Part shown: in pieces, positions 55,481 to 64,000 of the stretch
Position numbering within the stretch: the stretch's first letter is position 1
How the letters are laid out: each line of letters starts with the position of its first letter
Source of the DNA: Streptomyces viridochromogenes DSM 40736
GTDB taxonomy: Bacteria > Actinomycetota > Actinomycetes > Streptomycetales > Streptomycetaceae
NCBI RefSeq assembly: GCF_000158955.1
Contig: NZ_GG657757.1
Location: 3,639,538-3,703,537 of the forward strand
Direction of reading: 5' to 3'
DNA length: 64,000 bases
Made by a program: the position numbers and the translations under genes
Notes under the pieces: model-generated
The model's input: the letters and a program-made list of their open reading frames with translations, nothing else
What the model was told of the DNA's origin: nothing
Database searches by the model: none

Positions 55481-55927
55481 ATGACTGACGGCACCGCCGT
55501 CGACACCCGCCCGACGAAGATCATGTACGTCGCCGAGGCCACCGCCCACGGCGGCCGCGAGGGCTACGTCACCAGCCAGGACGGCCACATCGACCTCAGG
55601 GTCGCGATGCCCCCGCAGCTCGGCGGCGACGGCAACGGCACCAATCCGGAACAGCTCTTCGCGGCCGGTTACAGCTCCTGCTTCCACAACGCGCTGATCC
55701 TCGTCGGCAACCGCGAGGGCTACGACCTGACCGGCTCCACGGTCTCCGCCAAGGTCGGCATCGGCCCCAACAAGCAGCACGGCTACGGCCTCGCGGTCGC
55801 CCTCAGCGTCTCCCTCCCGGTCCTCGACCCCGACCTCGCGGCCAAGCTGGTGGACGCGGCCCACGAGATCTGCCCGTACTCGAACGCGACCCGGGGGAAC
55901 ATCGACGTGACGATCCTGCTTGGGTGA
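55481..55927 (+). CDS. ohr: Organic hydroperoxide resistance protein (Ohr, OsmC superfamily)
   Basis: Ohr reduces organic and lipid hydroperoxides with a Cys-Cys redox pair. The 148-residue protein starts at ATG 55481 behind GGGGGAGGA. The catalytic Cys67 is in AAGYSSCFHNAL and the resolving Cys131 in EICPYSNATRGN; GGDGNGTNPEQLFAAGY is a family block. It is the target of the adjacent ohrR. Confidence 0.95.
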   Translation: MTDGTAVDTRPTKIMYVAEATAHGGREGYVTSQDGHIDLRVAMPPQLGGDGNGTNPEQLFAAGYSSCFHNALILVGNREGYDLTGSTVSAKVGIGPNKQHGYGLAVALSVSLPVLDPDLAAKLVDAAHEICPYSNATRGNIDVTILLG

Positions 55928-55961
55928 AGGGGAGCACCGCAGCGAGACGAGGAGTACGGAC

Positions 55962-57125
55962 GTGGACGTGCACGGCACAGTCGCCGAGGGCTTCGAGCCG
56001 GTCAGGGAAGCGTTCGCGAGGAACTTCCAGTCGCTCGGGGAGCGGGGCGCGGCGGTCGCCGTCTACCGGGACGGGCAGCGGATCGTCGACCTGTGGGCCG
56101 GCACGAAGGACGTCGACGGCACGGCCCCCTGGGAGCACGGCACCGCCCAGGTCGTGCGCTCGGCGACGAAGGGCGTCGCCGCCGCCGTACTCCTGCTGCT
56201 GCACCAGCGCGGACAGCTGGACCTGGACGCGCCGGTGGGCCACTACTGGCCCGAGTTCAAGGCGCGGGGCAAGGAACGGGTGCTGGTCCGGCACGTCCTG
56301 AACCACCGGGCCGGCCTGCCGGTGCTCGACCGGCCCCTCACCCCCGAGCAGGCCCTCGACCCGCTCCGGGGCCCCGAGGCCGTCGCCGCCCAGGCCCCCG
56401 CCTGGGAGCCCGGCACCGACCACGGCTACCACGCCCTCACCTACGGCTGGCTGCTGGACGAACTGGTACGGCGGGTGACCGGGCAGGGCACCGGCGACTG
56501 GCTCGCCTCACAGCTCACCGGCCCGCTGGGCCTGGACCTCTGGCTGGGCCTGCCGGAGACCGAGGCCGGCCGGGTCGGACGCACGGGCCGCGTCGAGGGC
56601 CCCGAGCCGGCCGGTGGCCTGCGCAGCCGCCCCAAGCGTTCCGTCACCGAGGCCTACGAGGACCCGGCGTCCCTGACCCGCCGGGCCTTCGCGGCCATCA
56701 CCCCGTTCCCGGACCAGAACGACCCGGCCTACCGCGCGGCGGCCCTCCCCGCGACCAACGCCATAGCGACGGCGGACGGACTGGCCCGCTTCTACGCGAC
56801 GCTGATCGGCGACACGGCCGGCACCGCCCGCCTCTTCACACCGGAGACGGTCGAACTGGCCCGGGCCGAGGAGTCGGCGGGCCCCGACCGGGTCCTGGTG
56901 GTCGGCACCCGCTTCGGCCTCGGCTACATGCTGCACGGCAGTGCCTCCCCCTTCCTCACCCCGGGCTCCTTCGGCCACCCGGGCCGCGGCGGCGCCCTGG
57001 GCTTCGCCGACCCGGAGACCGGGATCGCCTTCGGCTACGTCACCAACGGCTTCCGCAAGACGGTGACGGCGGATCCGCGGGCGCAGGGGCTGGTGCGGGC
57101 GGTGCGGGGGGCCATCAGTATGTGA
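55962..57125 (+). CDS. Serine hydrolase of the beta-lactamase family (class C-like esterase)
   Basis: The start at GTG 55962 (GAGGAG 8 bases upstream) gives 387 residues. The SxxK motif is Ser67-Ala-Thr-Lys70 (VVRSATKGVAAAVLLL), and YHALTYGW provides the tyrosine motif. The third motif is HPGRGG instead of KTG, as in EstB-like family VIII esterases. There is no signal peptide, so a cytoplasmic esterase or peptidase is more likely than antibiotic resistance. The gene converges on the DUF1876 gene with only 7 bases between the stops. Confidence 0.9.
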   Translation: MDVHGTVAEGFEPVREAFARNFQSLGERGAAVAVYRDGQRIVDLWAGTKDVDGTAPWEHGTAQVVRSATKGVAAAVLLLLHQRGQLDLDAPVGHYWPEFKARGKERVLVRHVLNHRAGLPVLDRPLTPEQALDPLRGPEAVAAQAPAWEPGTDHGYHALTYGWLLDELVRRVTGQGTGDWLASQLTGPLGLDLWLGLPETEAGRVGRTGRVEGPEPAGGLRSRPKRSVTEAYEDPASLTRRAFAAITPFPDQNDPAYRAAALPATNAIATADGLARFYATLIGDTAGTARLFTPETVELARAEESAGPDRVLVVGTRFGLGYMLHGSASPFLTPGSFGHPGRGGALGFADPETGIAFGYVTNGFRKTVTADPRAQGLVRAVRGAISM

Positions 57126-57132
57126 GGCGGCT

Positions 57133-57408
57133 CTAGACGTGGATCGGGTGGGACGTCCGACCGGACGCCTGGTCGATCTCCCCGTGGGCCTTGGTCAGCA
57201 ACTGCATGGCGAGTTCGTTGAGCGCCCGGGCCGCGGCGATCTCCTCCCCGACCCTGGGCTGATTGACGTCGGTCTGGTGCCGGCTGGCGTGCCCGTGCGC
57301 CCGTACCTCGCTGCCGTCGGGCAGCCGGACCATCGCGACCGCCCGGGTGTGCTGGTCGTCTTCCCTGAACTCCATCTCGACGTGCCATCCCACACTGGTG
57401 TGCATCAT
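57133..57408 (-). CDS. DUF1876 domain protein
   Basis: The 91-residue protein starts at ATG 57408 with GGAGGTGATC 5 to 8 bases before, a complete match to the anti-ribosome site, so expression is probably efficient. It has the DUF1876 pattern: GWHVEMEFREDDQHTRAVAMV, LPDGSEVRAHGHA and EIAAARALNELAMQLL. It is a small cytoplasmic protein of unknown function. Confidence 0.88.
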   Translation of the reverse strand: MMHTSVGWHVEMEFREDDQHTRAVAMVRLPDGSEVRAHGHASRHQTDVNQPRVGEEIAAARALNELAMQLLTKAHGEIDQASGRTSHPIHV

Positions 57409-57480
57409 GACGATCACCTCCGGAACACCTAGTTCCAGGGTGCTCCTCCGGCGGGTCGGGCGCACCCGTCCGTTCCCGCC

Positions 57481-58326
57481 TCATCCGGCGTGCAGCATCA
57501 GCCCGATCCCGACGACGAGCAGCCCGGCCGCGGCGATCCTCGGCGCCCCGAACCGCTCCTTGAAGAACACGGCCCCGATGGCGGCGCCCACGATGATGGA
57601 CGACTCGCGCAGGGCGGCGATGGGGGCGAGTTCGGCCTTGGTCTGGGCCCACAGCACGAGGGCGTAGGCGGCGACGGAGAGAGCGGCCCCGACCAGCCCG
57701 ATCCCCGCGAACGGCCGCAGGGTCGCCACGGTCCCCCCGTGCCAGCGGCTCACGGCGTACGCCGGGATCACGACCCCCTGGACCGCCAACAGCCAGGCGA
57801 TGTACCCGAGGGAGGACCCGGAGGCGCGCACGCCGAGCCCGTCGACGACGGTGTACGCCGCTATCGCCAGCCCGGTCGCCAGGGCCGCTCCGATCGCGGC
57901 CCAGTCGGGCCGGTGCCCGCGCAGGCCCCACAGGGCGACGCCGGTCAGCCCCGCGCAGGACAGGGCGATACCGGCCGCGGCCCACCTGTCGGGCACCTCG
58001 TCGGCGAAGACCGCCGCGAGCACCGTCACCACGAGGGGCGCGGTGCCGCGCGCGATGGGATAGGCCTGCCCGAAGTCGCCCAGCCGGAAGGACGTCATCA
58101 GCAGTGCGTAGTAGGCGATGTGGATGACGGCGGAACCGAGCAGGTAGGGCCAGGCCCGGTCCGCCGGGAACGCCACGAAGGGCGCCATGGCCAGCCCGAT
58201 GAGCAGCCCACCGCCCGAGATCAGCGCGAACCCGGCCAGCTTGTCGGTGATCTTGTGCGCGATGGCGTTCCAGCTGGCGTGGGTGACGGCGGCGAGCAGT
58301 ACGGCGGCTGTGACCAGCGGCGTCAC
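57481..58326 (-). CDS. EamA/DMT family transporter
   Basis: The 281-residue protein has ten hydrophobic helices in two EamA halves. The GTG at 58326 overlaps the YbaK gene stop (GTGA), so translation is coupled. Typical patterns include AVTHASWNAIAHKI in the first helix and FFKERFGAPRIAAAGLLVVGIGLML at the end. The substrate is unknown. Confidence 0.88.
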   Translation of the reverse strand: MTPLVTAAVLLAAVTHASWNAIAHKITDKLAGFALISGGGLLIGLAMAPFVAFPADRAWPYLLGSAVIHIAYYALLMTSFRLGDFGQAYPIARGTAPLVVTVLAAVFADEVPDRWAAAGIALSCAGLTGVALWGLRGHRPDWAAIGAALATGLAIAAYTVVDGLGVRASGSSLGYIAWLLAVQGVVIPAYAVSRWHGGTVATLRPFAGIGLVGAALSVAAYALVLWAQTKAELAPIAALRESSIIVGAAIGAVFFKERFGAPRIAAAGLLVVGIGLMLHAG

Positions 58327-58838
58327 GAGGCGCTCTCGCGCACGTCCACGAGCGTGCCGCCGGCATGGGCGACGAGGTCCTCGGGTGCCATGGGGAAGAC
58401 GGTGTACGGCGTCCCGGCGGCGGCCCAGACGGTCTCGTGCCGGAGCAGGGACCGGTCGGCGAGCACGCGCGTCTTCGTCCGGTGCCCGAAGGGCGGCACG
58501 CCACCGATCGCGTACCCGGTGGTCTCCCGTACGACATCGACCTTGGCCCGGGTGACCTTCTCCGCACCGAGCTCCTTGCGCACGAGCTCGAGGTCCACCC
58601 GGGACGCCCCGTCCATGAGCACCAGGACGGGCACGCCGTCGGCAGCGAAGATCAGCGACTTGCAGATCTGACTCAACTCGCACCCCACGGCGGCGGCGGC
58701 CTCGGTGGCGGTACGGGTGGCTTCAGGGAACCGGCGGATCCGGGTGAGCAAACCGGCGAGCCCCAGCTCCCGCAGGGCCTGCGCGAACAGGGGGTGTGCT
58801 CCGGAGTTCTCGGCGTCAGTGGCGGCTGTCGTCGTCAT
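58323..58838 (-). CDS. YbaK/ProX-like aminoacyl-tRNA deacylase
   Basis: The start MTTTAATDAEN at ATG 58838 gives 171 residues; GTG 58871 is an alternative and neither has a good ribosome site. The YbaK fold shows ATEAAAAVGCELSQICKSLIF, VLVLMDGASRVDLELV, the Gly-rich YAIGGVPPFG and DRSLLRHETVWAAAGTP. Such proteins hydrolyse mischarged tRNAs (for example Cys-tRNA-Pro). It is coupled to the EamA gene downstream. Confidence 0.9.
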   Translation of the reverse strand: MTTTAATDAENSGAHPLFAQALRELGLAGLLTRIRRFPEATRTATEAAAAVGCELSQICKSLIFAADGVPVLVLMDGASRVDLELVRKELGAEKVTRAKVDVVRETTGYAIGGVPPFGHRTKTRVLADRSLLRHETVWAAAGTPYTVFPMAPEDLVAHAGGTLVDVRESAS

Positions 58839-58920
58839 GGGGGGCACGGTAGCGGTGGGTGTATGGGCCACGCGAGCGGGTTGGCGCGGAGCGCAACCCG
58901 CTCGCGGAGCAACTGCCAGG

Positions 58921-61173
58921 TCAGGCGCGTACCAGCTCCCGGTCCGCGTCCCCCTTGTCGGAGTCCGGGCCCCGCAGGCCCTCGCCCTCGACGTCGACGT
59001 TGGGCAGGGCCCGGTCCAGCCACTTCGGGAGCCACCAGGCCTTGCGGCCGAGGAGGGCCAGGACGGCCGGGACGATCGCCATGCGGACGATGAACGCGTC
59101 GAAGAAGACCGCGATCGCGAGGCCGAAGCCGATCATCTTGACCATGGACTCGGACGAGCCGATGAAGCCGGCGAAGACGGCCATCATGATGACCGCCGCG
59201 GCGGTCACCACCCTCGCCCCGTGCCGGAAGCCCGTGACGATCGCCTGGGCGGGCTTCTCGCCGTGGACGTAGGCCTCCCGCATCCGGGTCACGAGGAAGA
59301 CCTCGTAGTCCATCGCGAGGCCGAAGACCACGCCGACCATGAAGATCGGCATCATCGACATGACCGGGCCGGTCTGCTCCACGCCCATCAGGCCCGACAG
59401 CCAGCCCCACTGGAAGACCGCGACGACCGCGCCGAGGGCCGCCATGACCGAGAGGAGGAAGCCGAGGGCCGCCTTCAGGGGGACCAGGATCGAGCGGAAG
59501 ACGACGATCAGGAGCAGGAAGGCCAGGCCGACCACCAGGACCAGGTACGGCACGAGCGCGTCGTTGAGTTTCTCGCTGACGTCGATGTTCATCGCCGTGC
59601 TGCCTGTGACCAGGACGTTCGCGTCCGTGTCGGCCTTGATGTCCGCACCCGCGTCCCGGATGCCGTGCACCAGGTTCTCCGTCGTGACGGACGACGGCTT
59701 GGAGCCGGGGACGACGGTGATGGTCGCCGTGTCACCGGCCTTGTTGGGCGCCGGCGGCGTCACCGTGACGACGTCCTTCAGGCCCTTGATCTCGTCGCCG
59801 ACCTTCGTGAAGGCCGCCTTCGGGTCGTCGCTTCCCTTCGCGTCGACGACGACCATCAGCGGGCCGTTGAAGCCCGGTCCGAAGCCCTCGGAGAGCAGGT
59901 CGTAGGCGCGGCGCTGGGTGGTGGAGGTGGGCTGGGAGCCGTCGTCGGGCAGGCCCAGTTCCAGGGAGCTCGCCGGGACGGCCGCCGCGCCGAGGCCGAT
60001 GACGCCGAGCAGCAGGACCGCGATCGGGCGGCGGACGACGAAGCTCGCCCAGCGCGTGCCCAGGTTGGGGCGCTCCGGCTTCTGCGAAGGTTCCTCCGAA
60101 GGTTCCTCCGAAGGCTTCTTCGAAGGAACCTTCGCGGCCCGGCCCAGCAGCTTCCCCTTCTCCCCCGCCGGCTTCACCCTGCGGCCCGCGTACCCGAGCA
60201 GCGCCGGGATCATGGTCAGTGCGATCAGCACCGCGATGGCCACCGTTCCCGCCGCCGCGATGCCCATCTTCGTCAGCATCGGGATGTTGACGACGGAGAG
60301 GCCGACCAGGGCGATCACGACGGTCAGGCCGGCGAAGACCACGGCGGAGCCCGCGGTGCCCACCGCGCGGCCCGCCGCTTCCTCGCGTTCCCGGCCCTCG
60401 GCCAGTTCCGCGCGGTAGCGGGAGACGATGAAGAGCGCGTAGTCGATGCCGACCGCCAGGCCGATCATCATCGCGAGGGTGGAGGTGGTCGTGCCGAGGT
60501 CGAGGGCGCTGGCGAGGCCGGTGATCGCGGAGACGCCGATGCCCACGCCGATGAGGGCCGTCAGCAGCGGCAGACCGGCCGCGACGAGCGAGCCGAAGGT
60601 GATGACGAGGACCACCGCGGCGACCGCGATGCCGATGATCTCGCTGGAGCCGGTGTGCGGAACCGCCTGGAGCGCGTCACCGCCGATCTCGACGGTCAGC
60701 CCGGTCGCCCGCGCGTCCCGCGCGCTGTCCTCCAGGGCGTCCTTCGCGGCGTCGTCGAGCTCCATGCCGGAGACCTTGTACGACACCTGCGCGTAGGCGA
60801 TCGTGCCGTCCTTGCTGACGGCCTTCGCCTGGTACGGGTCCGTGACGCGGACGACCTCGGAGCCGTCGGACAGGGCCCGCACGGTCTTCTCGACGGTCGC
60901 CTTGTTGCTGGCGTCGGTCATCTTCTCGCCGGCCGGCGCCTTGAAGACGACGCGTGCGGTCGCTCCGTCGGCACTCGCGCCGGGGAAGCGCTGTTCCAGC
61001 AGGTCGAAGGCCTTCTGCGCCTCGGTGCCCGGGATGGAGAACGAGCTGTTGCCCGCGGCGGGGGCGCTGGCCGCGCCGACTCCGGCGAGGGTCAGCAGGG
61101 CCACCCAGATCAGGGCCGCGAAGTGCCGTCGCCGGAACGAGAGCCGGCCGAGTTTGTAGAGGAATGTCGCCAC
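58921..61173 (-). CDS. MMPL/RND-superfamily transporter
   Basis: The 750-residue protein starts at ATG 61173 and has 12 membrane helices in two halves, each with a large external loop. MMPL motifs are GLAVGIDYALFIVSRYRAELAEG in the first half and GLAMDYEVFLVTRMREAYVHGE in the second. Between the halves lies a short repeat-like charged stretch (SKKPSEEPSEEPSQKPE), coded by a degenerate 12-base repeat at about 60090-60135. It probably exports a lipid or antibiotic. A TetR regulator lies 104 bases upstream in the same direction. Confidence 0.93.
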   Translation of the reverse strand: MATFLYKLGRLSFRRRHFAALIWVALLTLAGVGAASAPAAGNSSFSIPGTEAQKAFDLLEQRFPGASADGATARVVFKAPAGEKMTDASNKATVEKTVRALSDGSEVVRVTDPYQAKAVSKDGTIAYAQVSYKVSGMELDDAAKDALEDSARDARATGLTVEIGGDALQAVPHTGSSEIIGIAVAAVVLVITFGSLVAAGLPLLTALIGVGIGVSAITGLASALDLGTTTSTLAMMIGLAVGIDYALFIVSRYRAELAEGREREEAAGRAVGTAGSAVVFAGLTVVIALVGLSVVNIPMLTKMGIAAAGTVAIAVLIALTMIPALLGYAGRRVKPAGEKGKLLGRAAKVPSKKPSEEPSEEPSQKPERPNLGTRWASFVVRRPIAVLLLGVIGLGAAAVPASSLELGLPDDGSQPTSTTQRRAYDLLSEGFGPGFNGPLMVVVDAKGSDDPKAAFTKVGDEIKGLKDVVTVTPPAPNKAGDTATITVVPGSKPSSVTTENLVHGIRDAGADIKADTDANVLVTGSTAMNIDVSEKLNDALVPYLVLVVGLAFLLLIVVFRSILVPLKAALGFLLSVMAALGAVVAVFQWGWLSGLMGVEQTGPVMSMMPIFMVGVVFGLAMDYEVFLVTRMREAYVHGEKPAQAIVTGFRHGARVVTAAAVIMMAVFAGFIGSSESMVKMIGFGLAIAVFFDAFIVRMAIVPAVLALLGRKAWWLPKWLDRALPNVDVEGEGLRGPDSDKGDADRELVRA

Positions 61174-61277
61174 GAGGGCTACTCCCGTTCAGGTCGTGGG
61201 GTCGTTTCTGGGCAGGGCTGATCAGCCCGACGACGTGAGCGGTTACGTCAGGTGGAGGGCTTGCTGAAGGGGACTTG

Positions 61278-61877
61278 TCAGATGGCGGGGACGCCGAGGG
61301 CGGGGAGGACCACGGCGTCGATGTACGAGATGAGGAACTCCTGCGTCGGCGGCTGGTCGTCGATCAGCGTGCGCGTGGCGAACGCGCCGACGAGCATGTG
61401 CACGATGTACTCCAGGGCCGGGCAGTCGGCGCGGACTTCACCGCGGTCGACGGCCCGTCGCACTATGCGGTGGAACTCCTCCATCTCCGGTTCGATGAGC
61501 AGTTCCTTGAACGCCTGGAGGAGGTCCGGGTTGCTGTGCACCGCCATGAACAGACCCCGCATCAGTGCGGCGTTCTGCTGCATGGTGCAGTCGTCCTCAC
61601 GCGAGGTGATGGCGTGCAGGTCGCCCCGCAGGGATCCGGTGTCGACGTCGGAGATGTTGCCCGGCTTGTTGTGCCGGATCGCCTTCGCCACCAGCTCCGG
61701 CTTGCCGCCCCACTGGCGGTAGAGCGTGGCCTTGCTGGACCGGGTGCGGGCGGCCACGGCGTCCATGGTGAGGGCGTCGTAGCCGACTTCGCGGAGCAGG
61801 TCGAGCACGGCCGCGTACAGCTCGGCCTCACGCTCGGGGGTGATCCGGCTGCGACGCCCGGCGGCGACCTCGGCCAT
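61278..61877 (-). CDS. TetR family regulator of the MMPL transporter
   Basis: The ATG at 61877, with GGAAGG 8 bases upstream, gives 199 residues. The DNA-binding part is ELYAAVLDLLREVGYDALTM, DAVAARTRSSKATLYRQWGG near residues 18-60. The rest is a helical ligand domain ending YIDAVVLPALGVPAI. Its position directly upstream of the MMPL gene suggests it represses that operon and itself through the repeats at 61931-61987. Confidence 0.9.
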   Translation of the reverse strand: MAEVAAGRRSRITPEREAELYAAVLDLLREVGYDALTMDAVAARTRSSKATLYRQWGGKPELVAKAIRHNKPGNISDVDTGSLRGDLHAITSREDDCTMQQNAALMRGLFMAVHSNPDLLQAFKELLIEPEMEEFHRIVRRAVDRGEVRADCPALEYIVHMLVGAFATRTLIDDQPPTQEFLISYIDAVVLPALGVPAI

Positions 61878-61930
61878 CCCTGCCACCTTCCTGCTCCGGT
61901 CCCTGCTGCGATACCTGCCGCGAACGACAC

Positions 61931-61987
61931 GGTTTCGTACACGACGAATGTAGCGCAGTCCCCGATAGAAACGAAACGGTTTCGTAC
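61931..61987. promoter_or_regulatory. Candidate TetR operator region
   Basis: GGTTTCGTAC occurs twice (61931-61940 and 61978-61987). The second copy is part of ACGAAAC-G-GTTTCGT (61971-61985), a perfect 7+1+7 palindrome. The region lies just upstream of the TetR gene, as expected for autoregulation, and before the divergent tricorn gene. Confidence 0.6.
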
Positions 61988-62056
61988 GTGTCGCGGGTCA
62001 CCGCACCCAGTTTGCCCTGACTTGCTGCGGTAAGCCCCCGGGCAAAGCATGGGGAG

Positions 62057-64000
62057 GTGAGCTATCTGCGTCTGCCGCACCTCCATGACGACCTGCTGTG
62101 CTTCGTGGCCGAGGACGACCTCTGGCTCGCCCCCCTCGACAGCCCGGGCCGCGCCTGGCGGCTCACGGTCGACCGCACCAGGACGGGCCCCGCCCGCTTC
62201 TCCCCCGACGGCCGGCACCTCGCGTACACGAACTGGCGCAGCCTGGTGCCCGAGGTCCATCTCCTCCCGGTGGACGGCGGCCCGGCCCGGCAGCTGAGCC
62301 ACTGGGGCAGCATCGACACCCGGGTCTGCGGCTGGACCCCCGACGGCGAGATCCTGGCCGTGGCCTCGCACGGCGAGCCGTTCTCGTACTTCACCTGGGC
62401 CTACAAGGTCTCCCCGGACGGCGACCCGGGCCGCAAACTGCCCTGGGGGCCGGTGGCCGACATCCAGGTCGCCGACATCGGCACAGAGCGCAGGTCCCTC
62501 CTCCTGACCGGCACCCCGCCGCACGAACCGGCCTCGTGGAAGCGCTACCGGGGCGGGGCCACGGGCCGGCTCTGGCTGCACGGCGAACGGCTGCTGGCCG
62601 GTCTCGGCGGCCATCTGCACTCCCCCATGTTCGTCGGCGGCCGGATCGCCTTCCTCTCCGACCACGAGGGCGTCGGCAACCTCTACTCCTGTGCCTACGA
62701 CGGCTCCGACCTGCGCCGCCACACCGACCACGAGGCCTTCTACGCCCGGCACGCCGCCAGCGACGGCACCCGGGTCGTGTACCAGTGCGCGGGCGACCTG
62801 TGGCTGGTCGACGACCTGTCGCCGGACTCCGAGCCGCGCCGGCTGGACGTGCGGATGGGCGGTCCGCGCGCGGGGCGGCGCCCGTACCAGGTGGCGGCGG
62901 CCCAGCACGTGGACGGGATCTCGGTCGACGAGACCGGGCGGGCCAGTGCCGTCGTCGTACGCGGCAGCCTGTACTGGCTCACCCACCGGGACGGCCCGGC
63001 CCGCACCCTCACCGACACCCCGGGCGTCCGGGGGCGGATGCCGGAGATGCTCGGCGCGAGCGGCCGGGTGGCGTACGTGACGGACGCGGAGGGCGAGGAC
63101 GCGATCGAGATCGCCTCCCTGCCCCGGGCGAGCGGCGACCGCGGCCCCAGGCGGCTGGCCTCGGGGGAGCTGGGCCGGGTACGCGAGCTGGTGTCGGACC
63201 CGGAGGGCGAACGGCTCGCGGTCGCCTCGCACGACGGGCGACTGCTGCTGGTCGACGTCACCGAGGAGTCCGAGGGCGGGGTCGACGAGCTGATCCGGTC
63301 GGTCAACGGGCCCGTGCGGGACCTCGCGTTCTCCCCGGACGGGCAGTGGCTGACCTGGTCGCACCCGGGCATCGGGCGCACCCTGCGGCAGATCAAGATG
63401 GCCCGGCTCGGCACAGCGGCGGGAGGCGACCGGTTCATCGTCGACGTCACCAACGGCCGTTTCGAGGACGAGAACCCGGTGTTCACACGCGACGGCCGCT
63501 ACCTCGCCTTCCTCTCCTGGCGCGGCTTCGACCCCGTCTACGACGTGCACACCGGCGACCTGTCCTTCCCGCTGGGCTGCCGCCCGTACCTCGTCCCACT
63601 GTCCTCGGCGACGCCGTCCCCGTTCGCGGTGAACCCGGAGGGCCGCCCGGCGGCCGGGGGTCTGGACCCGGTGGAGGGCGACGAGAACGGGAAGAACGGG
63701 GCCGCCGTGACCGTGGAGGTGGAGGGGCTGGAGAGCCGGGTCACGCCCTTCCCGGTGGCCGCCTCCAAGTACTCGGCGCTGCGTCCGGTGGCGGGCGGCG
63801 GGCTGGTGTGGCTGCGCTGGCCGATCTCGGGCGCGCTCGGCGAGACCTTCGCCAACCCGGACGACACCAGCGGCCGGCCGACACTGGAGCACTTCGGCAT
63901 CAGCAGGGCCAGGAAGACCGAACTCGCCGTCCACCTGGACTTCTTCGCGGTCAGCGGCGACGGCACCCGGCTGGTCGTGGCCGACGAGGGCGAGCTGCGC
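62057..64000 (+). CDS. Tricorn protease homologue (partial, 5' portion)
   Basis: The likely start is GTG 62057 (MSYLRLPHLHDDLLCFVAEDDLWL), with GGGGAGG right beside it. The gene stays open to the right edge, giving 648 residues of what is usually a protein of about 1050-1100. The visible part is a beta-propeller with repeated SPDGRxLAY/WL blocks: FSPDGRHLAYTNWRS, FSPDGQWLTWSHPG and FTRDGRYLAFLSWRGFDP. Tricorn proteins degrade peptides released by the proteasome or other proteases. The catalytic PDZ and peptidase domains would lie beyond the edge. Divergent from the TetR gene. Confidence 0.88.
   Translation, partial: MSYLRLPHLHDDLLCFVAEDDLWLAPLDSPGRAWRLTVDRTRTGPARFSPDGRHLAYTNWRSLVPEVHLLPVDGGPARQLSHWGSIDTRVCGWTPDGEILAVASHGEPFSYFTWAYKVSPDGDPGRKLPWGPVADIQVADIGTERRSLLLTGTPPHEPASWKRYRGGATGRLWLHGERLLAGLGGHLHSPMFVGGRIAFLSDHEGVGNLYSCAYDGSDLRRHTDHEAFYARHAASDGTRVVYQCAGDLWLVDDLSPDSEPRRLDVRMGGPRAGRRPYQVAAAQHVDGISVDETGRASAVVVRGSLYWLTHRDGPARTLTDTPGVRGRMPEMLGASGRVAYVTDAEGEDAIEIASLPRASGDRGPRRLASGELGRVRELVSDPEGERLAVASHDGRLLLVDVTEESEGGVDELIRSVNGPVRDLAFSPDGQWLTWSHPGIGRTLRQIKMARLGTAAGGDRFIVDVTNGRFEDENPVFTRDGRYLAFLSWRGFDPVYDVHTGDLSFPLGCRPYLVPLSSATPSPFAVNPEGRPAAGGLDPVEGDENGKNGAAVTVEVEGLESRVTPFPVAASKYSALRPVAGGGLVWLRWPISGALGETFANPDDTSGRPTLEHFGISRARKTELAVHLDFFAVSGDGTRLVVADEGELR

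Overview
The window is a piece of a linear actinobacterial chromosome, almost certainly Streptomyces. The base composition is very GC-rich and there are many GTG and TTG starts. It carries ssgE (an SsgA-like sporulation protein), rpfB, tamR/tam and nikMNOQ. The order glmU-prs-rplY-pth, ppc, desaturase, tam/tamR, gal operon, ispE-ksgA-rpfB-tatD, rsmI, pmt, PBP pair, ssgE, nik matches my memory of the S. coelicolor SCO312x-316x region. That match is recollection, not a search.

Region 1 (1-3527) is an accessory block of conflict-system genes: an edge-truncated gene with an Imm35/YrhB-like N-terminus and a Pro/Gly-rich linker, a SUKH (SMI1/KNR4) protein, a YwqJ-type deaminase and a SUKH-3-like partner. 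An orphan NarL-type histidine kinase follows, then a double-HTH protein with a LAGLIDADG-like half, which sits beside tRNA-Gln(UUG).

Region 2 (5889-21007) is mostly core metabolism: UDP-GlcNAc synthesis (glmU), PRPP (prs), ribosome and peptidyl-tRNA functions (rplY, pth), PEP carboxylase, an acyl desaturase with a co-transcribed TetR regulator, and trans-aconitate methyltransferase with its divergent MarR regulator TamR. It also has a LuxR response regulator, a GNAT enzyme and two secreted proteins of unknown function.

Region 3 (21008-32109) holds the galTEK operon, divergent from a sodium/solute symporter operon that may import galactose. Next comes a 1510-residue secreted polymorphic toxin with a ricin lectin, a long Ala-rich coiled coil and a C-terminal nuclease-like domain resembling Tox-REase-5. 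Its probable immunity gene follows.

Region 4 (32110-48203) contains an atypical response regulator without the phospho-acceptor Asp, two tandem membrane-anchored PQQ-like propeller proteins, a Uup-type ABC-F ATPase, an ankyrin/HEAT protein, ispE-ksgA, rpfB, tatD, a zinc-ribbon protein, rsmI and the protein O-mannosyltransferase pmt.

Region 5 (48204-64000) contains two tandem penicillin-binding proteins, ssgE, the nickel ECF transporter nikM(N)QO with a candidate Nur box, ohrR-ohr for organic peroxide defence and a beta-lactamase-family hydrolase. It ends with DUF1876, EamA and YbaK proteins, a TetR-MMPL pair and the 5' part of a tricorn protease gene cut by the right edge.

Several intergenic inverted repeats are described as terminators or operators. 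All motif and domain calls were made by eye.
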